From a bacterium (lineage in GTDB: Bacteria > Desulfobacterota > JAPLJL01), in assembly GCA_028713675.1 (NCBI GenBank), contig JAQTNV010000010.1, forward strand, positions 1-64,000: DNA of 64,000 nucleotides, written 5' to 3'. Below the pieces are notes generated by a model. The model was not told the DNA's origin. It was given only the letters and a program-made list of their open reading frames with translations, and did no database searches. The position numbers were made by a program, and so were the translations under genes. The first letter of the stretch is position 1, and each line of letters starts with the position of its first letter. Of this stretch, positions 8,874-16,603 are shown piece by piece.

Positions 8874-9551
8874 TTAAAACTTCGCGTATACCGCTAACCC
8901 AACTTTGTTTTTATCAATTACTGAAGGCAACAGATAAACGCTTTTCTCAAGACTCTTATTGTATTTATTTATCGATCGCCATTGAATGATCATCTCTGTT
9001 ATTTGAATAGCTGAAAAACTCGGGAAAATATATTTGAAATATACTTCTAATGATTCTGAACCTAAATCTCGTTTATTAGGGTCATAATTTCCAGATGTAT
9101 CTGCTGGCATTAAAACCATTCCAATATTAATGAATGCCCCTATTAATAATTTTATGGTTGGGAAAGTTATTTTTGACCATGTAGGAGATTTTGAATAAAA
9201 ATGCGAAGGAAGTGTCCCTAACGAAAGTAATATAAAACTCACGGGAAACATGCCTTTAGCCATAAACATCTCTCGCCGATCCGAATCGTTTTCAGTATCA
9301 TAGGGGAGTGTGTAGGTGTAATACCCCAAAGCCCCTACCATCGCCAAAGGAACAAGGTCTCCTAAAATTGCATATATTTTTTTCTTGGGATGAAGGATAG
9401 AGAAACTGCTTTTATCCGCAGGTTCTATTTGCTTTTCAGAACCTGTTAAATCCGAATCATTTTGAGCTGCCGCTTGAGCACAGAAAATATTCGTCGCAAA
9501 GAGCAGAAAAATAATCGTTGAAAATATTTTTGATTTCAAAATGAACGGCAT
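8874..9551 (-). CDS. AT-rich hypothetical membrane protein
   Basis: 225 residues with an N-terminal signal peptide (MPFILKSK, hydrophobic core, cut near AQAAA) and about three further hydrophobic segments (around 62-80, 98-118, 130-150). It ends AVYAKF. I do not recognise a family. Base composition is strikingly AT-rich against its neighbours, with Lys/Asn/Ile-rich codons, which suggests recent acquisition or a relaxed orphan gene. No Shine-Dalgarno precedes the ATG, so the start is uncertain. It is isolated between the protease gene and a repeat-filled gap. Confidence 0.65.
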   Translation of the reverse strand: MPFILKSKIFSTIIFLLFATNIFCAQAAAQNDSDLTGSEKQIEPADKSSFSILHPKKKIYAILGDLVPLAMVGALGYYTYTLPYDTENDSDRREMFMAKGMFPVSFILLSLGTLPSHFYSKSPTWSKITFPTIKLLIGAFINIGMVLMPADTSGNYDPNKRDLGSESLEVYFKYIFPSFSAIQITEMIIQWRSINKYNKSLEKSVYLLPSVIDKNKVGLAVYAKF

Positions 9552-9670
9552 AAGGAAATATTCGTTTCCTTTAATAACGGTCTGTTCGTAAATTCATCCT
9601 ATCCTAAGAAGAAATCAAAGTAAAATTTAACTTGTAATTCCCCGTGTTCTTGCCACGGGGTCATCTTGTT

Positions 9671-9750
9671 CCGTCATTCCGCACTTGATGCGGAATCCAG
9701 AATTTATTGAATTACGAAACCTGGATCCCCGCTTTCGCGGGGATGACAAA
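9671..9750. repeat. Dispersed inverted repeat (GTCATTCC...GGAATCC type)
   Basis: GTCATTCCGCACTTGATGCGGAATCC and a second arm GGATCCCCGC-TTTC-GCGGGGATGAC. The same bipartite element recurs near 12330, 19050, 22285, 39832, 47246 and 50275 with changed but complementary stems. Confidence 0.8.
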
Positions 9751-9786
9751 CAAGGGATAGGATTTTGATCGGAGACTGGGGTAAGA

Positions 9787-10236
9787 CTATTCTTCTGGTT
9801 TGAAATACTTGATGTCGAAAAGATCGCCCTTGGGATCGGGGTTCCAGACCGCCTGGACCCGCATGTTCGGCTTGATTTTGTCGAACTCCACTTCACCGAT
9901 CATATGGCTGAAGAGGTTGTCCGTCCCGTCCAGATGGACGAGCCCGTAGGCGTAGGGAGGATTGGTGGGCTGGCCGGGGAAGGAAAGATTGACCACGGTA
10001 TAGGTATTGAGGACCCCGTGGTCGCTGACGGGAATCCATTCCTTGTAAGTGGGGGCGAAGCAGACCCCGCAGACCTCGGCGGGAGGGACCAGGACCTTTT
10101 GGCACTTAGTGCACCGGACCCCGTAGAGCTTCTGGTTGTTTTTAGTTTCGAGGAAAAAGCGGGACAGGTCCCGGCCGTAAACCCAGCGGTAAGGAACATA
10201 ATTGGTCCGCTTCACGCTCTTGATTATCTCGGTCAT
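9787..10236 (-). CDS. DUF35 OB-fold / Zn-ribbon protein (acyl-CoA-associated)
   Basis: 149 residues from ATG 10236, preceded by GGGGGTT; the upstream in-frame ATG lacks a ribosome site. Residues 20-60 hold a rubredoxin-like Zn ribbon with C-x2-C pairs in VRCTKCQK and EVCGVCF. The C-terminal half is an OB-fold (YTVVNLSFPGQPTNPPYAYGLVHL). DUF35 proteins pair with thiolase-fold enzymes: archaeal HMG-CoA synthase/thiolase complexes, BbsA with BbsB, ChsH2 with the Ltp2 aldolase. Here it is last in an operon with two thiolase-like genes, so it is probably the structural and CoA-binding partner of one of them. Confidence 0.88.
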   Translation of the reverse strand: MTEIIKSVKRTNYVPYRWVYGRDLSRFFLETKNNQKLYGVRCTKCQKVLVPPAEVCGVCFAPTYKEWIPVSDHGVLNTYTVVNLSFPGQPTNPPYAYGLVHLDGTDNLFSHMIGEVEFDKIKPNMRVQAVWNPDPKGDLFDIKYFKPEE

Positions 10237-10253
10237 TTTATTAACCCCCATTC

Positions 10254-10340
10254 AGTTTCGGGTTTCGGGTTTCGAGTTTAAAGTTATAAACAGAAAATTT
10301 TACCAAACATCGGAAACGCAACCTAAAGGTTGCGGCTACC
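10254..10340. repeat. GTTTCGG heptamers plus CGCA/TAAA mini-hairpin
   Basis: 10254-10281 is GTTTCGG x2, GTTTCGA, GTTTAAA. 10317-10340 is CGCAACC-TAAA-GGTTGCG-GCTACC, a copy of the mini-hairpin family with a different inner stem. Confidence 0.8.
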
Positions 10341-10398
10341 GAGTATGGTTATTTCCCTTTCTCGCCTTTCTCGCCTGTTCCACTTTTCTCGCTTTTAC

Positions 10399-10920
10399 TC
10401 ACGCAACTTCAAAATGATCCAGATCCAGCAGATACCCTTCCCTCTGCTCGGCCCAGACCGCTTTGACCTTGGAACCGACCTTCAATTTACCCAGGTTGCG
10501 CTCACCTTTAACCATATGGATGAATTCGGTATCAGCCCCCTCGATTTTCACGGAGACCAGGGCATAGGGGGGAGCGGGCGGCCAGAGGAGAGGATGATCT
10601 TCCAGCTTGGTCGGGGCGATGGCCTTCGCCACCACCTCGGGATCGGGCTTGGGCGGCCAGAGGTTGGCCCTGACCACGGTGAAGCTTTTCACCACCCCGG
10701 CATCGGGCAGTTCCACCTGGTCTTCCGGCTTGAACCCATAGTAGCAGGCCGTGCAGATATCGGTGGCGGGCGCGTAGACCTTCTTGCACTCGGGGCAGCG
10801 GAAGCCCAGGATCTTCTTTTCCTTCAGCCCGCCGAGAAACCGGCCGTAGATATCCCCCGGGGTCCAGCGGTAAGGAACCGAGATGTTCCCTTCCAAAACC
10901 CGGTATTGATTCGAATCCAT
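10399..10920 (-). CDS. DUF35 OB-fold / Zn-ribbon protein, second copy
   Basis: 173 residues from an ATG with GGGAGG upstream. The Zn ribbon is FRCPECKK and DICTACYY (about residues 40-65). The OB-fold follows (VVKSFTVVRANLWPP, YALVSVKIEG). About 25 residues longer than its neighbour, with a Pro-rich insertion (WPPKPDPEVV, PLLWPPAPP). Two DUF35 genes next to two thiolase-fold genes suggest two cognate pairs or one heteromeric complex. Confidence 0.88.
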   Translation of the reverse strand: MDSNQYRVLEGNISVPYRWTPGDIYGRFLGGLKEKKILGFRCPECKKVYAPATDICTACYYGFKPEDQVELPDAGVVKSFTVVRANLWPPKPDPEVVAKAIAPTKLEDHPLLWPPAPPYALVSVKIEGADTEFIHMVKGERNLGKLKVGSKVKAVWAEQREGYLLDLDHFEVA

Positions 10921-10937
10921 ATTTTCCTCCCGATCTG

Positions 10938-11142
10938 GTCCGTTTAGTCTATTTCGTCTGTCTCGTCTATCTGGTCTATTTAGTTAAATTCGTTAATTTC
11001 ATTAGGTCCGTTTGGTTCGTTATTTTCGAACCACCTAGCTACCTAACCACCATCTTTTCCTTTTTTTCCCAGCCACCCAGCAACCTAACCACCTTTTTTT
11101 TCTATCAACCGGTTACTGGCTACCTGCTACCTGTTACCTATT
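10938..11142. repeat. Nonamer-period block followed by heptamer block
   Basis: 10938-11027 reads as ten 9-nt units of the GTCTATTTC / GTTAATTTC type. 11032-11142 is made of ACCTAGC/CACCTAA-like and GGTTACT/CTGCTAC-like words. Fills the whole 217-bp gap between thiolase-like and DUF35 genes. Confidence 0.75.
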
Positions 11143-12298
11143 TTTCACTCCCGAACACCATGATCGTGTGGAACTGGATGGCCCCGCCCCAGCCGTGCCC
11201 GAGGGAAAGCTTGGCGCCCTGGACCTGCCGGGCCCCGGCCTTCCCCATCACCTGCAGGGCGGCCTCGGCCTTCCGGAACATCGCGGCGGCGCCGATCGAA
11301 TTGGCGCAGAGAGTCCCGCCGGAGGGATTGCTGGGCAGGCTCCCGGTCATCGCGGTAATGCCTTTGTCGAAAAGTTTTCCGCCTTCGCCCCAGTCGCAAA
11401 GCCCGATGCCTTCGTACCAGACCAGCTCCTGCCAGGAAAAAGCGTTGTAGAGCTCGACCACATCCAGTTCCTTCAGGGGGTCCTTGATCCCCGCCTGCTT
11501 ATAAGCGATCTCGGCCGCCTTCCGGAGCTCGATCGGGACCGCCCAGTCGCGGTCCGCGTAGTAAACCCCGGCCGCGGTCGCCGCGGTGCCCCTGACCCAG
11601 GCGGGCCGGTCGGTGATTTTCCTGACCCGGTCCTCCGCGACAAAAATCATGGCGCAGGCCGCGTCGGAGGTGGGGCACATGTCGGCCAGCCGCAAGGGGT
11701 AGCAAAGCATCGGGGTGCTCTTGGCCATCTCGAAGTTGTAGCCTGGGATCTTGAGCTGGGCGTAGGGGTTGTTCATGGCGTTCTGCCGGTTCTGCACCGC
11801 CGCCCGGATGCCGTAGTCTTCGTTGTAACCGTACTTGGACATGTAGCGGAGCGACTGCAGGGCCACCGCCGAGGGCGCCCCGGTGTTGAACTGCCGCCCG
11901 ATGATCGGGTCGTAAACCGTCCCCAGGCCGATCTGGGCCGAGGCGGTCTCGTTCAGCTTGTTCCCGGATACCGCCAGGACCACGTCGAACATCCCGGAGG
12001 CCACCAGGTAATAGCCACCGATCGCCGCGGAGCCGCCCACCGTCCCGCCGGTATGGATCCGGAAGACCGGTTTTAGGTACCCGCCGCAGGCCTCGGCCAG
12101 CCACTTCTCCGGGTGATTGATCCCTTCGAAGTATTCCGGGGACTGCCCGAAGGAAACCGCCTGGATGTCCTTATGGGTCAGACCGCAATCCGCGAGGGCC
12201 CGGGTTACCGCCAGCCGATAGAGGGCCGGCATGCTGCAATCCCAGTGGGATTTGTTTTCGGTCATCCCGACCCCGACCACCGCCACCCTTCGTCCCAT
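11138..12298 (-). CDS. Thiolase-fold protein (SCP2-thiolase-like) lacking canonical catalytic residues
   Basis: 386 residues. Fold signatures of SCP2-type thiolases are clear: VAVVGVGMT at the start, SNPSGG-type loop NPSGGTLCANSIGAAA and the end SLGHGWGGAIQFH. By eye, the nucleophile Cys (CxS/CATGS loop) aligns with Thr86 in HTGGTVGGS, the HDCF motif reads YNAF, and the GHP motif reads ANS. All three catalytic motifs therefore deviate. In this superfamily such changes, together with DUF35 partners, are known from aldolases such as Ltp2, so an acyl-CoA (retro)aldolase or non-canonical condensing role is plausible. Ordinary thiolysis is doubtful. Operon partner of the acyl-CoA dehydrogenases upstream. 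Confidence 0.85.
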   Translation of the reverse strand: MGRRVAVVGVGMTENKSHWDCSMPALYRLAVTRALADCGLTHKDIQAVSFGQSPEYFEGINHPEKWLAEACGGYLKPVFRIHTGGTVGGSAAIGGYYLVASGMFDVVLAVSGNKLNETASAQIGLGTVYDPIIGRQFNTGAPSAVALQSLRYMSKYGYNEDYGIRAAVQNRQNAMNNPYAQLKIPGYNFEMAKSTPMLCYPLRLADMCPTSDAACAMIFVAEDRVRKITDRPAWVRGTAATAAGVYYADRDWAVPIELRKAAEIAYKQAGIKDPLKELDVVELYNAFSWQELVWYEGIGLCDWGEGGKLFDKGITAMTGSLPSNPSGGTLCANSIGAAAMFRKAEAALQVMGKAGARQVQGAKLSLGHGWGGAIQFHTIMVFGSEK

Positions 12299-12328
12299 TT
12301 AAAACCTCCTTAATCCTTTTAATCTGAT

Positions 12329-12420
12329 TGTCATTCCGGGCTTGATTAAGCCTGCCCCGGACCTGATCCGGGGGAATCCAGTCTTTCCGCTCTGGATTCC
12401 CGCTTTCGCGGGAATGACAG
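12329..12420. repeat. Dispersed bipartite inverted repeat
   Basis: GTCATTCCGGGCTTGATTAAG, then a CCGGACCTGATCCGG palindrome, then GGAATCCAG and CTGGATTCCCGC-TTTC-GCGGGAATGAC. A near copy is at 47246-47340. Occupies most of the gap between the two thiolase-like genes. Confidence 0.85.
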
Positions 12421-12443
12421 CTCAAAAAAATCTAAAGCCGTTG

Positions 12444-13712
12444 CTATTTTCTTCCGGCTTTCTTTTTCCGGACCGGTTTTCGGGAGGCGGCCTTTTTCGC
12501 GGCCTTCCCGGTTTTCTTGACCTTGTCCTTAACCTGTTTTCTGGCCTGGACCGGCTTCGGCTTGGCTTCGTCCCGGCCGAGGACATAGACGATATTCGAC
12601 TGGAGGCAGAAGCCGCTGGTCGCGTGCACCAGCCCCCGGCGGATATCCTTTTTAATCTGGTATTCCCCCGCCTGCCCGGTGAGCTGGCGGGCCGCCTCGA
12701 CCATCCGGAGCAGGCCGGCCACGAAAATGGGGTTCCCGCAGAGCGCCCCTCCCGAGGCGTTCACGGGATAAGCTCCGTCCAGGTTCGCGATTCCTTTCTC
12801 CACCAGCTTCCGCCCTTCCCCGGCCTCGGCCAGCCCCAGTCCCTCGCAAATCATCAGTTCGGAAAAGGAGAACGGCTCGTAGACCTCGGCGAAATCGGTT
12901 TCCTTCCGCGGGTTCCTGATCCCGGCCTGGGCGTAAGCCATCCGGGCCGCCCGGGCCAGCGATTCCGGCCGGGCCAGGTCCCGGTGCCCCAGGTAATAAA
13001 GGTCATGGTTGTAGCCGACCCCCTCGATCCAGACCGGATTGGGGGTGATTTTCCGGGCCAGATCGCCGTTGGCCAGGATCAGGGCGCAGGCCGCTTCCGA
13101 ACGCGGGGAAGCGTCGGCCAGTTTGATCGGGGAAGCCAGTACCGGCGATTTCAAAACCTCCGCTTCGCTGATCGGGATCCGGACCTGGGTGTTGGGGTTT
13201 CTCACCCCGTTGGCCCGGTTTTTCACCACCACCTTGGCCGCCGGCCGCTCGTCCAGGTTATACCGGGAAAGGTAACTGTTCGCCTGGAGGGCGAAGGCCG
13301 AGACCATCTCCACCCCCAGGGGGCGGAGCAGGAAGGGATCGGTCATCATCCAGGAATAAAACTGGGGAGGGGTGTCCACGCGTCCGTGAGCCACGATCAG
13401 CGCCGTCTTATGGTGGCCGGTGAGGAGCCGGAGGTAGGCGTAAAGGGCGGCATAGGCGCCGTCCTCCTCCACCTTGGATTCCTCCTTCATGAATCCCCCC
13501 ATGGACTCGACCACGAAAACGTTGGAGATGCTGGCCCCGTCCATCGTGTCGCAGCTCGCGCTGATGACCGTGTCGATGTCCCCGATGGAGAGCCCGCTTT
13601 TGTCCAGGGCCGCTTGCACGGTCCGGCCGATCATTTCGGTTTTGTGGATCCGTTCGTCCCGCTCCACGATTGGGGATTGGGCCCAGCCGACAATCGCCGC
13701 TTTCCGTTCCAC
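12444..13712 (-). CDS. Thiolase-fold protein with Lys-rich C-terminal tail
   Basis: 422 residues from GTG 13712, chosen because AAGGAGG lies 6 nt upstream and the family N-terminus (ERKAAIVGWAQSP) starts exactly there. It shares the SCP2-thiolase fold with its downstream neighbour. The nucleophile-Cys loop aligns with VEEDGAYAAL (Glu about 92), HDCF is YEPF, and GHP is GNP, so the canonical catalytic set is missing. The last ~40 residues are a Lys/Arg/Ala-rich tail (KVKKTGKAAKKAASRKPVRK) not found in typical thiolases; it may bind nucleic acid, membranes or a partner. Together the two thiolase-like proteins and the two DUF35 proteins probably form heteromeric complexes. Confidence 0.85.
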   Translation of the reverse strand: MERKAAIVGWAQSPIVERDERIHKTEMIGRTVQAALDKSGLSIGDIDTVISASCDTMDGASISNVFVVESMGGFMKEESKVEEDGAYAALYAYLRLLTGHHKTALIVAHGRVDTPPQFYSWMMTDPFLLRPLGVEMVSAFALQANSYLSRYNLDERPAAKVVVKNRANGVRNPNTQVRIPISEAEVLKSPVLASPIKLADASPRSEAACALILANGDLARKITPNPVWIEGVGYNHDLYYLGHRDLARPESLARAARMAYAQAGIRNPRKETDFAEVYEPFSFSELMICEGLGLAEAGEGRKLVEKGIANLDGAYPVNASGGALCGNPIFVAGLLRMVEAARQLTGQAGEYQIKKDIRRGLVHATSGFCLQSNIVYVLGRDEAKPKPVQARKQVKDKVKKTGKAAKKAASRKPVRKKKAGRK

Positions 13713-13744
13713 CTGCTTCCTCCTTCTGATAAAGCCTTGATATA

Positions 13745-13980
13745 AATGTTTGGAGTTGGGTGATAGGTGTTGGGTGCTGGGTAATAAAACTAAAATGCCA
13801 CCCGAACTTATACCCCGAACTCTAAAAATTTCCTTCTCAGTTCCCTGCTCCGGGCCCTTTGCCTTCGGCTCCGACTGGGCAGGACGCCTGGATTCCAACC
13901 ACCCAGCTACCCAACCACCGCGCAGCCAGGCTGCGGCTATCGTTTTGCCCTATGCCCTCTGCCCTATGCTCTATACTCTT
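13745..13980. repeat. Heptamer arrays and mini-hairpin between operon genes
   Basis: GTTGGGT/GATAGGT/GCTGGGT words at 13753-13782, a CGCAGCC-A-GGCTGCG hairpin at 13921-13935 (loop reduced), and GCCCTAT/GCCCTCT words at 13949-13980. The gap holds no gene. Confidence 0.8.
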
Positions 13981-13981
13981 T

Positions 13982-15130
13982 TTAGTACGTGCTGATGATA
14001 TCCCGGGCGATGATCATGCGCTGGATCTCGCTCGCTCCTTCGCCGATCTCGCCGAGCTTGGCGTCGCGATAGAGCCGCTCCACCTTGTATTCCTTCATAT
14101 AGCCGTAGCCGCCGTGGATCTGGACCGCGTCCGAGGCGATCCGGGTACAGGTCTCGGAGGCGTAAAGCTTGGCCACCGAGGCCAGGGTGCTGTCGGGCGT
14201 GCCCTGGTCAAGCTTCCAGGCCGCCTCGTGAATAACCAGCCGGGCACCGTCCGTGGCCACCTTCATCTCGGCGATCTTGAAGTGGATCTCCTGGAAACTG
14301 GCGAGGGTCTTGCCGAAAGCCTGCCGCTCGGTCGCGTATTTGATCGACTCCTCCAGGCAGGCCTCCGCTATCCCCAGCGAAAACACCGCCATCCCGATCC
14401 GGGCCGGGACCAGGCACTGCATGCACTGGATGAAACCGCCGCCCTCGCTGCCGACCAGGTTGGCGGCCGGGATCTCGCAGTCCTCGAAAATGAGCTCGGA
14501 GGTGGGGCTCCCGCGGACCCCCAGCTTGTCCAGGGGCTTGCCCACGGAAAAGCCCTTGGTCCCCTTCTCCACCACGAAGCAGGAGATGCCCGAATAGCCC
14601 TTGCTGGGATCGGTCTTGGCGTAGATAATCGCGATGTCCGCGATCGGCCCGTTGGTAATGAACATCTTGGTGCCGTTCAAAACATACTTGTCGCCCTTCC
14701 GGATCGCCTTGGTCTTGAGGGACTGGACGTCAGACCCGGCATGGGGCTCAGTCATCGCCATGCACCCGAACTTGGTTCCCTTGATCAGATCGGGGAGATA
14801 TTTTTTCTTCTGGGCGTCGGTGCCGAAAATCAGGATCGGGATCCCGGCCAAGCCGACGCTCGCCCCCGAGGAAAGGTAGGTGGCCGCGCAGGCCTTGGAG
14901 AGCTCCTCGCCGGCGACGGAGGTGGTCACGCAGCCCAGGTTGGTCCCGCCGAACTCCTTGGGCATCCCCATCCCCATGTAGCCGTACTTGCCCAGGGCCT
15001 TGATGTTATCGGTGCAGAAGATCATCTCCCGGTCGAGCTTCTCGGCCTTGGGCGCGATCTCCTTTTCGCAGAAATCCCGAAAACTTCTTTGAATCTCTAT
15101 CTGTTCCGGAGTGTATGTATAGTCAAACAT
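13982..15130 (-). CDS. Acyl-CoA dehydrogenase (EGAS catalytic-Glu type)
   Basis: 382 residues, the usual length, with GGGAGG before the ATG. Family signatures: [20 protein letters not shown] (FAD/substrate loop), [28 protein letters not shown] and [22 protein letters not shown]. The catalytic base is in the late position, [10 protein letters not shown], as in medium- and short-chain enzymes. It oxidises acyl-CoA to 2-enoyl-CoA, passing electrons to ETF. The substrate chain cannot be read. Second gene of an operon, 27 bp after another dehydrogenase gene. Confidence 0.95.
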   Translation of the reverse strand: MFDYTYTPEQIEIQRSFRDFCEKEIAPKAEKLDREMIFCTDNIKALGKYGYMGMGMPKEFGGTNLGCVTTSVAGEELSKACAATYLSSGASVGLAGIPILIFGTDAQKKKYLPDLIKGTKFGCMAMTEPHAGSDVQSLKTKAIRKGDKYVLNGTKMFITNGPIADIAIIYAKTDPSKGYSGISCFVVEKGTKGFSVGKPLDKLGVRGSPTSELIFEDCEIPAANLVGSEGGGFIQCMQCLVPARIGMAVFSLGIAEACLEESIKYATERQAFGKTLASFQEIHFKIAEMKVATDGARLVIHEAAWKLDQGTPDSTLASVAKLYASETCTRIASDAVQIHGGYGYMKEYKVERLYRDAKLGEIGEGASEIQRMIIARDIISTY

Positions 15131-15157
15131 GTTTCCTCCCTTTTCTTTCCTGCCGTC

Positions 15158-16321
15158 CTAAGAGCCGAAGCTCATCAGGGTGCGGGCGATGATGGATTTC
15201 TGGATCTCGGAGGTTCCGCCGCCGATGGTCGCGATCCGGGAATCCCGGAAGCCCCGCTCCACCGGGTACTCCTTGATGTAACCGTAGCCGCCGTGGATCT
15301 GGATCGCGAGGTAAGCGGTCTTAATCGCCGCTTCCGAAACGAAGTACTTGCCGATGGCGGCCTGCTGCATCGCCTCGAGCTCCCGGCCCTGGTCGATCAT
15401 CCAGGCCGTCCGGTAGACCAGGTTCTTGCCCACCTCGTAGAATATCTTCAGGTCCACCAGCATGTGCTGGATGGCCTGGAAATCCGAAATCGGGCGCTTG
15501 AACTGGACCCGGGTCTTGGCGTACTTGGTGCACTTGTCCAGGGCCCCTTCCATCCCGCCCACCGCCGGGGCCAGGAGGCAGGAGCGCTCCCAGGCCAGGA
15601 TGGTCCGGGCCACGTTCACGAAGCCCATGTCCAGCTCATCCAGAAGGTTCTCCTCCGGGACCTCGCAGTCCTCAAAGAAAAGCTCCGAGGTGGGGGAGGT
15701 CCGCTGGCCGAGCTTGTTCATGTGCTTGCCGGCGGAAAAACCCTTGGAATCGCTTTCCACGATGAAGGTCGAGACCCCGAACGTCTTTTTCTCCGGGGAA
15801 GTGACCGCGATGACAATGAACTGGTGCCCGTAGGGCCCGTTGGTAATAAAGGTCTTGGAGCCGTTCAGGATGTACTTGTTGCCCTTCTTGACCGCCCGGG
15901 TCTGGACATGGGTGGCGTCGCTCCCGGCGTTGGGCTCGGTCATCCCCATCCCGCCGATCCATTCGCCGGAGCAGATCTTGGGGAGGAATTTTTTCCGCTG
16001 TTCCTCGGTCCCGCGGCGCCAGATCGGCACCCCGCAAAGGATGGTGTGGGCTCCCCAGGTCATGGTCGTCCCCCCGTCCGCCCCGCCGCGGCCCAGGGCC
16101 ACGCCGGCGACGCAGGTGGTCAGGGCGCCCAGCCCCTGCCCGCCGTACTGGGTCGGGAAGGGCATCCCCAGGATCCCCATCTGGCCCAGCTTCTTCCAAA
16201 GCGCCTGGTCGAACTCCTGCTTCTCGTCCCGCTCCAGAGCGGTCGGGAGCATCTCCTTCTCGGCAAAAGACCGGAGCTGCTCGTAAATCATTTTTTGTTC
16301 ATCGGTCAAGGTAAATTCCAT
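15158..16321 (-). CDS. Acyl-CoA dehydrogenase (helix-G catalytic-Glu, IVD/LCAD-like)
   Basis: 387 residues, GGGAGGG before the ATG. Signatures GGMGMTEPNAGSDATHVQTR, GSKTFITNGPYGHQ and [22 protein letters not shown] are present. The usual catalytic Glu of the EGT motif is Gly (GGGTSEIQK), while LAWERSC aligns with the helix-G site that carries the catalytic Glu of isovaleryl-CoA and long-chain acyl-CoA dehydrogenases. It should therefore be active on branched or long substrates. First gene of the acyl-CoA operon that continues with a second dehydrogenase, two thiolase-fold and two DUF35 genes. Confidence 0.95.
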   Translation of the reverse strand: MEFTLTDEQKMIYEQLRSFAEKEMLPTALERDEKQEFDQALWKKLGQMGILGMPFPTQYGGQGLGALTTCVAGVALGRGGADGGTTMTWGAHTILCGVPIWRRGTEEQRKKFLPKICSGEWIGGMGMTEPNAGSDATHVQTRAVKKGNKYILNGSKTFITNGPYGHQFIVIAVTSPEKKTFGVSTFIVESDSKGFSAGKHMNKLGQRTSPTSELFFEDCEVPEENLLDELDMGFVNVARTILAWERSCLLAPAVGGMEGALDKCTKYAKTRVQFKRPISDFQAIQHMLVDLKIFYEVGKNLVYRTAWMIDQGRELEAMQQAAIGKYFVSEAAIKTAYLAIQIHGGYGYIKEYPVERGFRDSRIATIGGGTSEIQKSIIARTLMSFGS

Positions 16322-16376
16322 TGGGTCCCTCCCGGGTAAAAGTTAAGCGATTTATTTATCTATATATAATGGAGAT

Positions 16377-16406
16377 CTTATATACCGCCGCCTCCGATAC
16401 TGTCAA
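16377..16406 (-). promoter_or_regulatory. Sigma-70 promoter of the acyl-CoA operon
   Basis: Minus strand TTGACA (16406-16401), 18-nt spacer, TATAAG (16382-16377; an alternative register with 16-nt spacing gives TATATA). About 55 nt upstream of the first dehydrogenase ATG. The remainder of the 16322-16603 gap is AT-rich, with no gene. Confidence 0.6.
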
Positions 16407-16603
16407 GGACAAAAACATAGTATTGGCTATTATCAGTCAAAATCATAATTTATCTGTCGAAGGGCTCAATTCAAAACCAAAAAATGACAGGTATTAAATT
16501 AATCATCCATTTAAATATCTTTGGCTCTTGTCTTAACCTTTTCTCGCTTTTTAACTTTTCTCGCCATTTCCTATAATTGACCAAATTCCTCTCGGAATTC
16601 ATA

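Noticed and set aside
13859-16339. Very long plus-strand open frame (826 codons) antisense to both acyl-CoA dehydrogenases
   Set aside because: It has no family motif, no ribosome site, and the minus strand carries two full-length conserved enzymes. High GC makes such frames common.
16410-16450. Operator for a TetR/FadR regulator near the acyl-CoA operon (TAGTATTGGCTATTA)
   Set aside because: Only the TAxTA ends are symmetric; too weak to claim.
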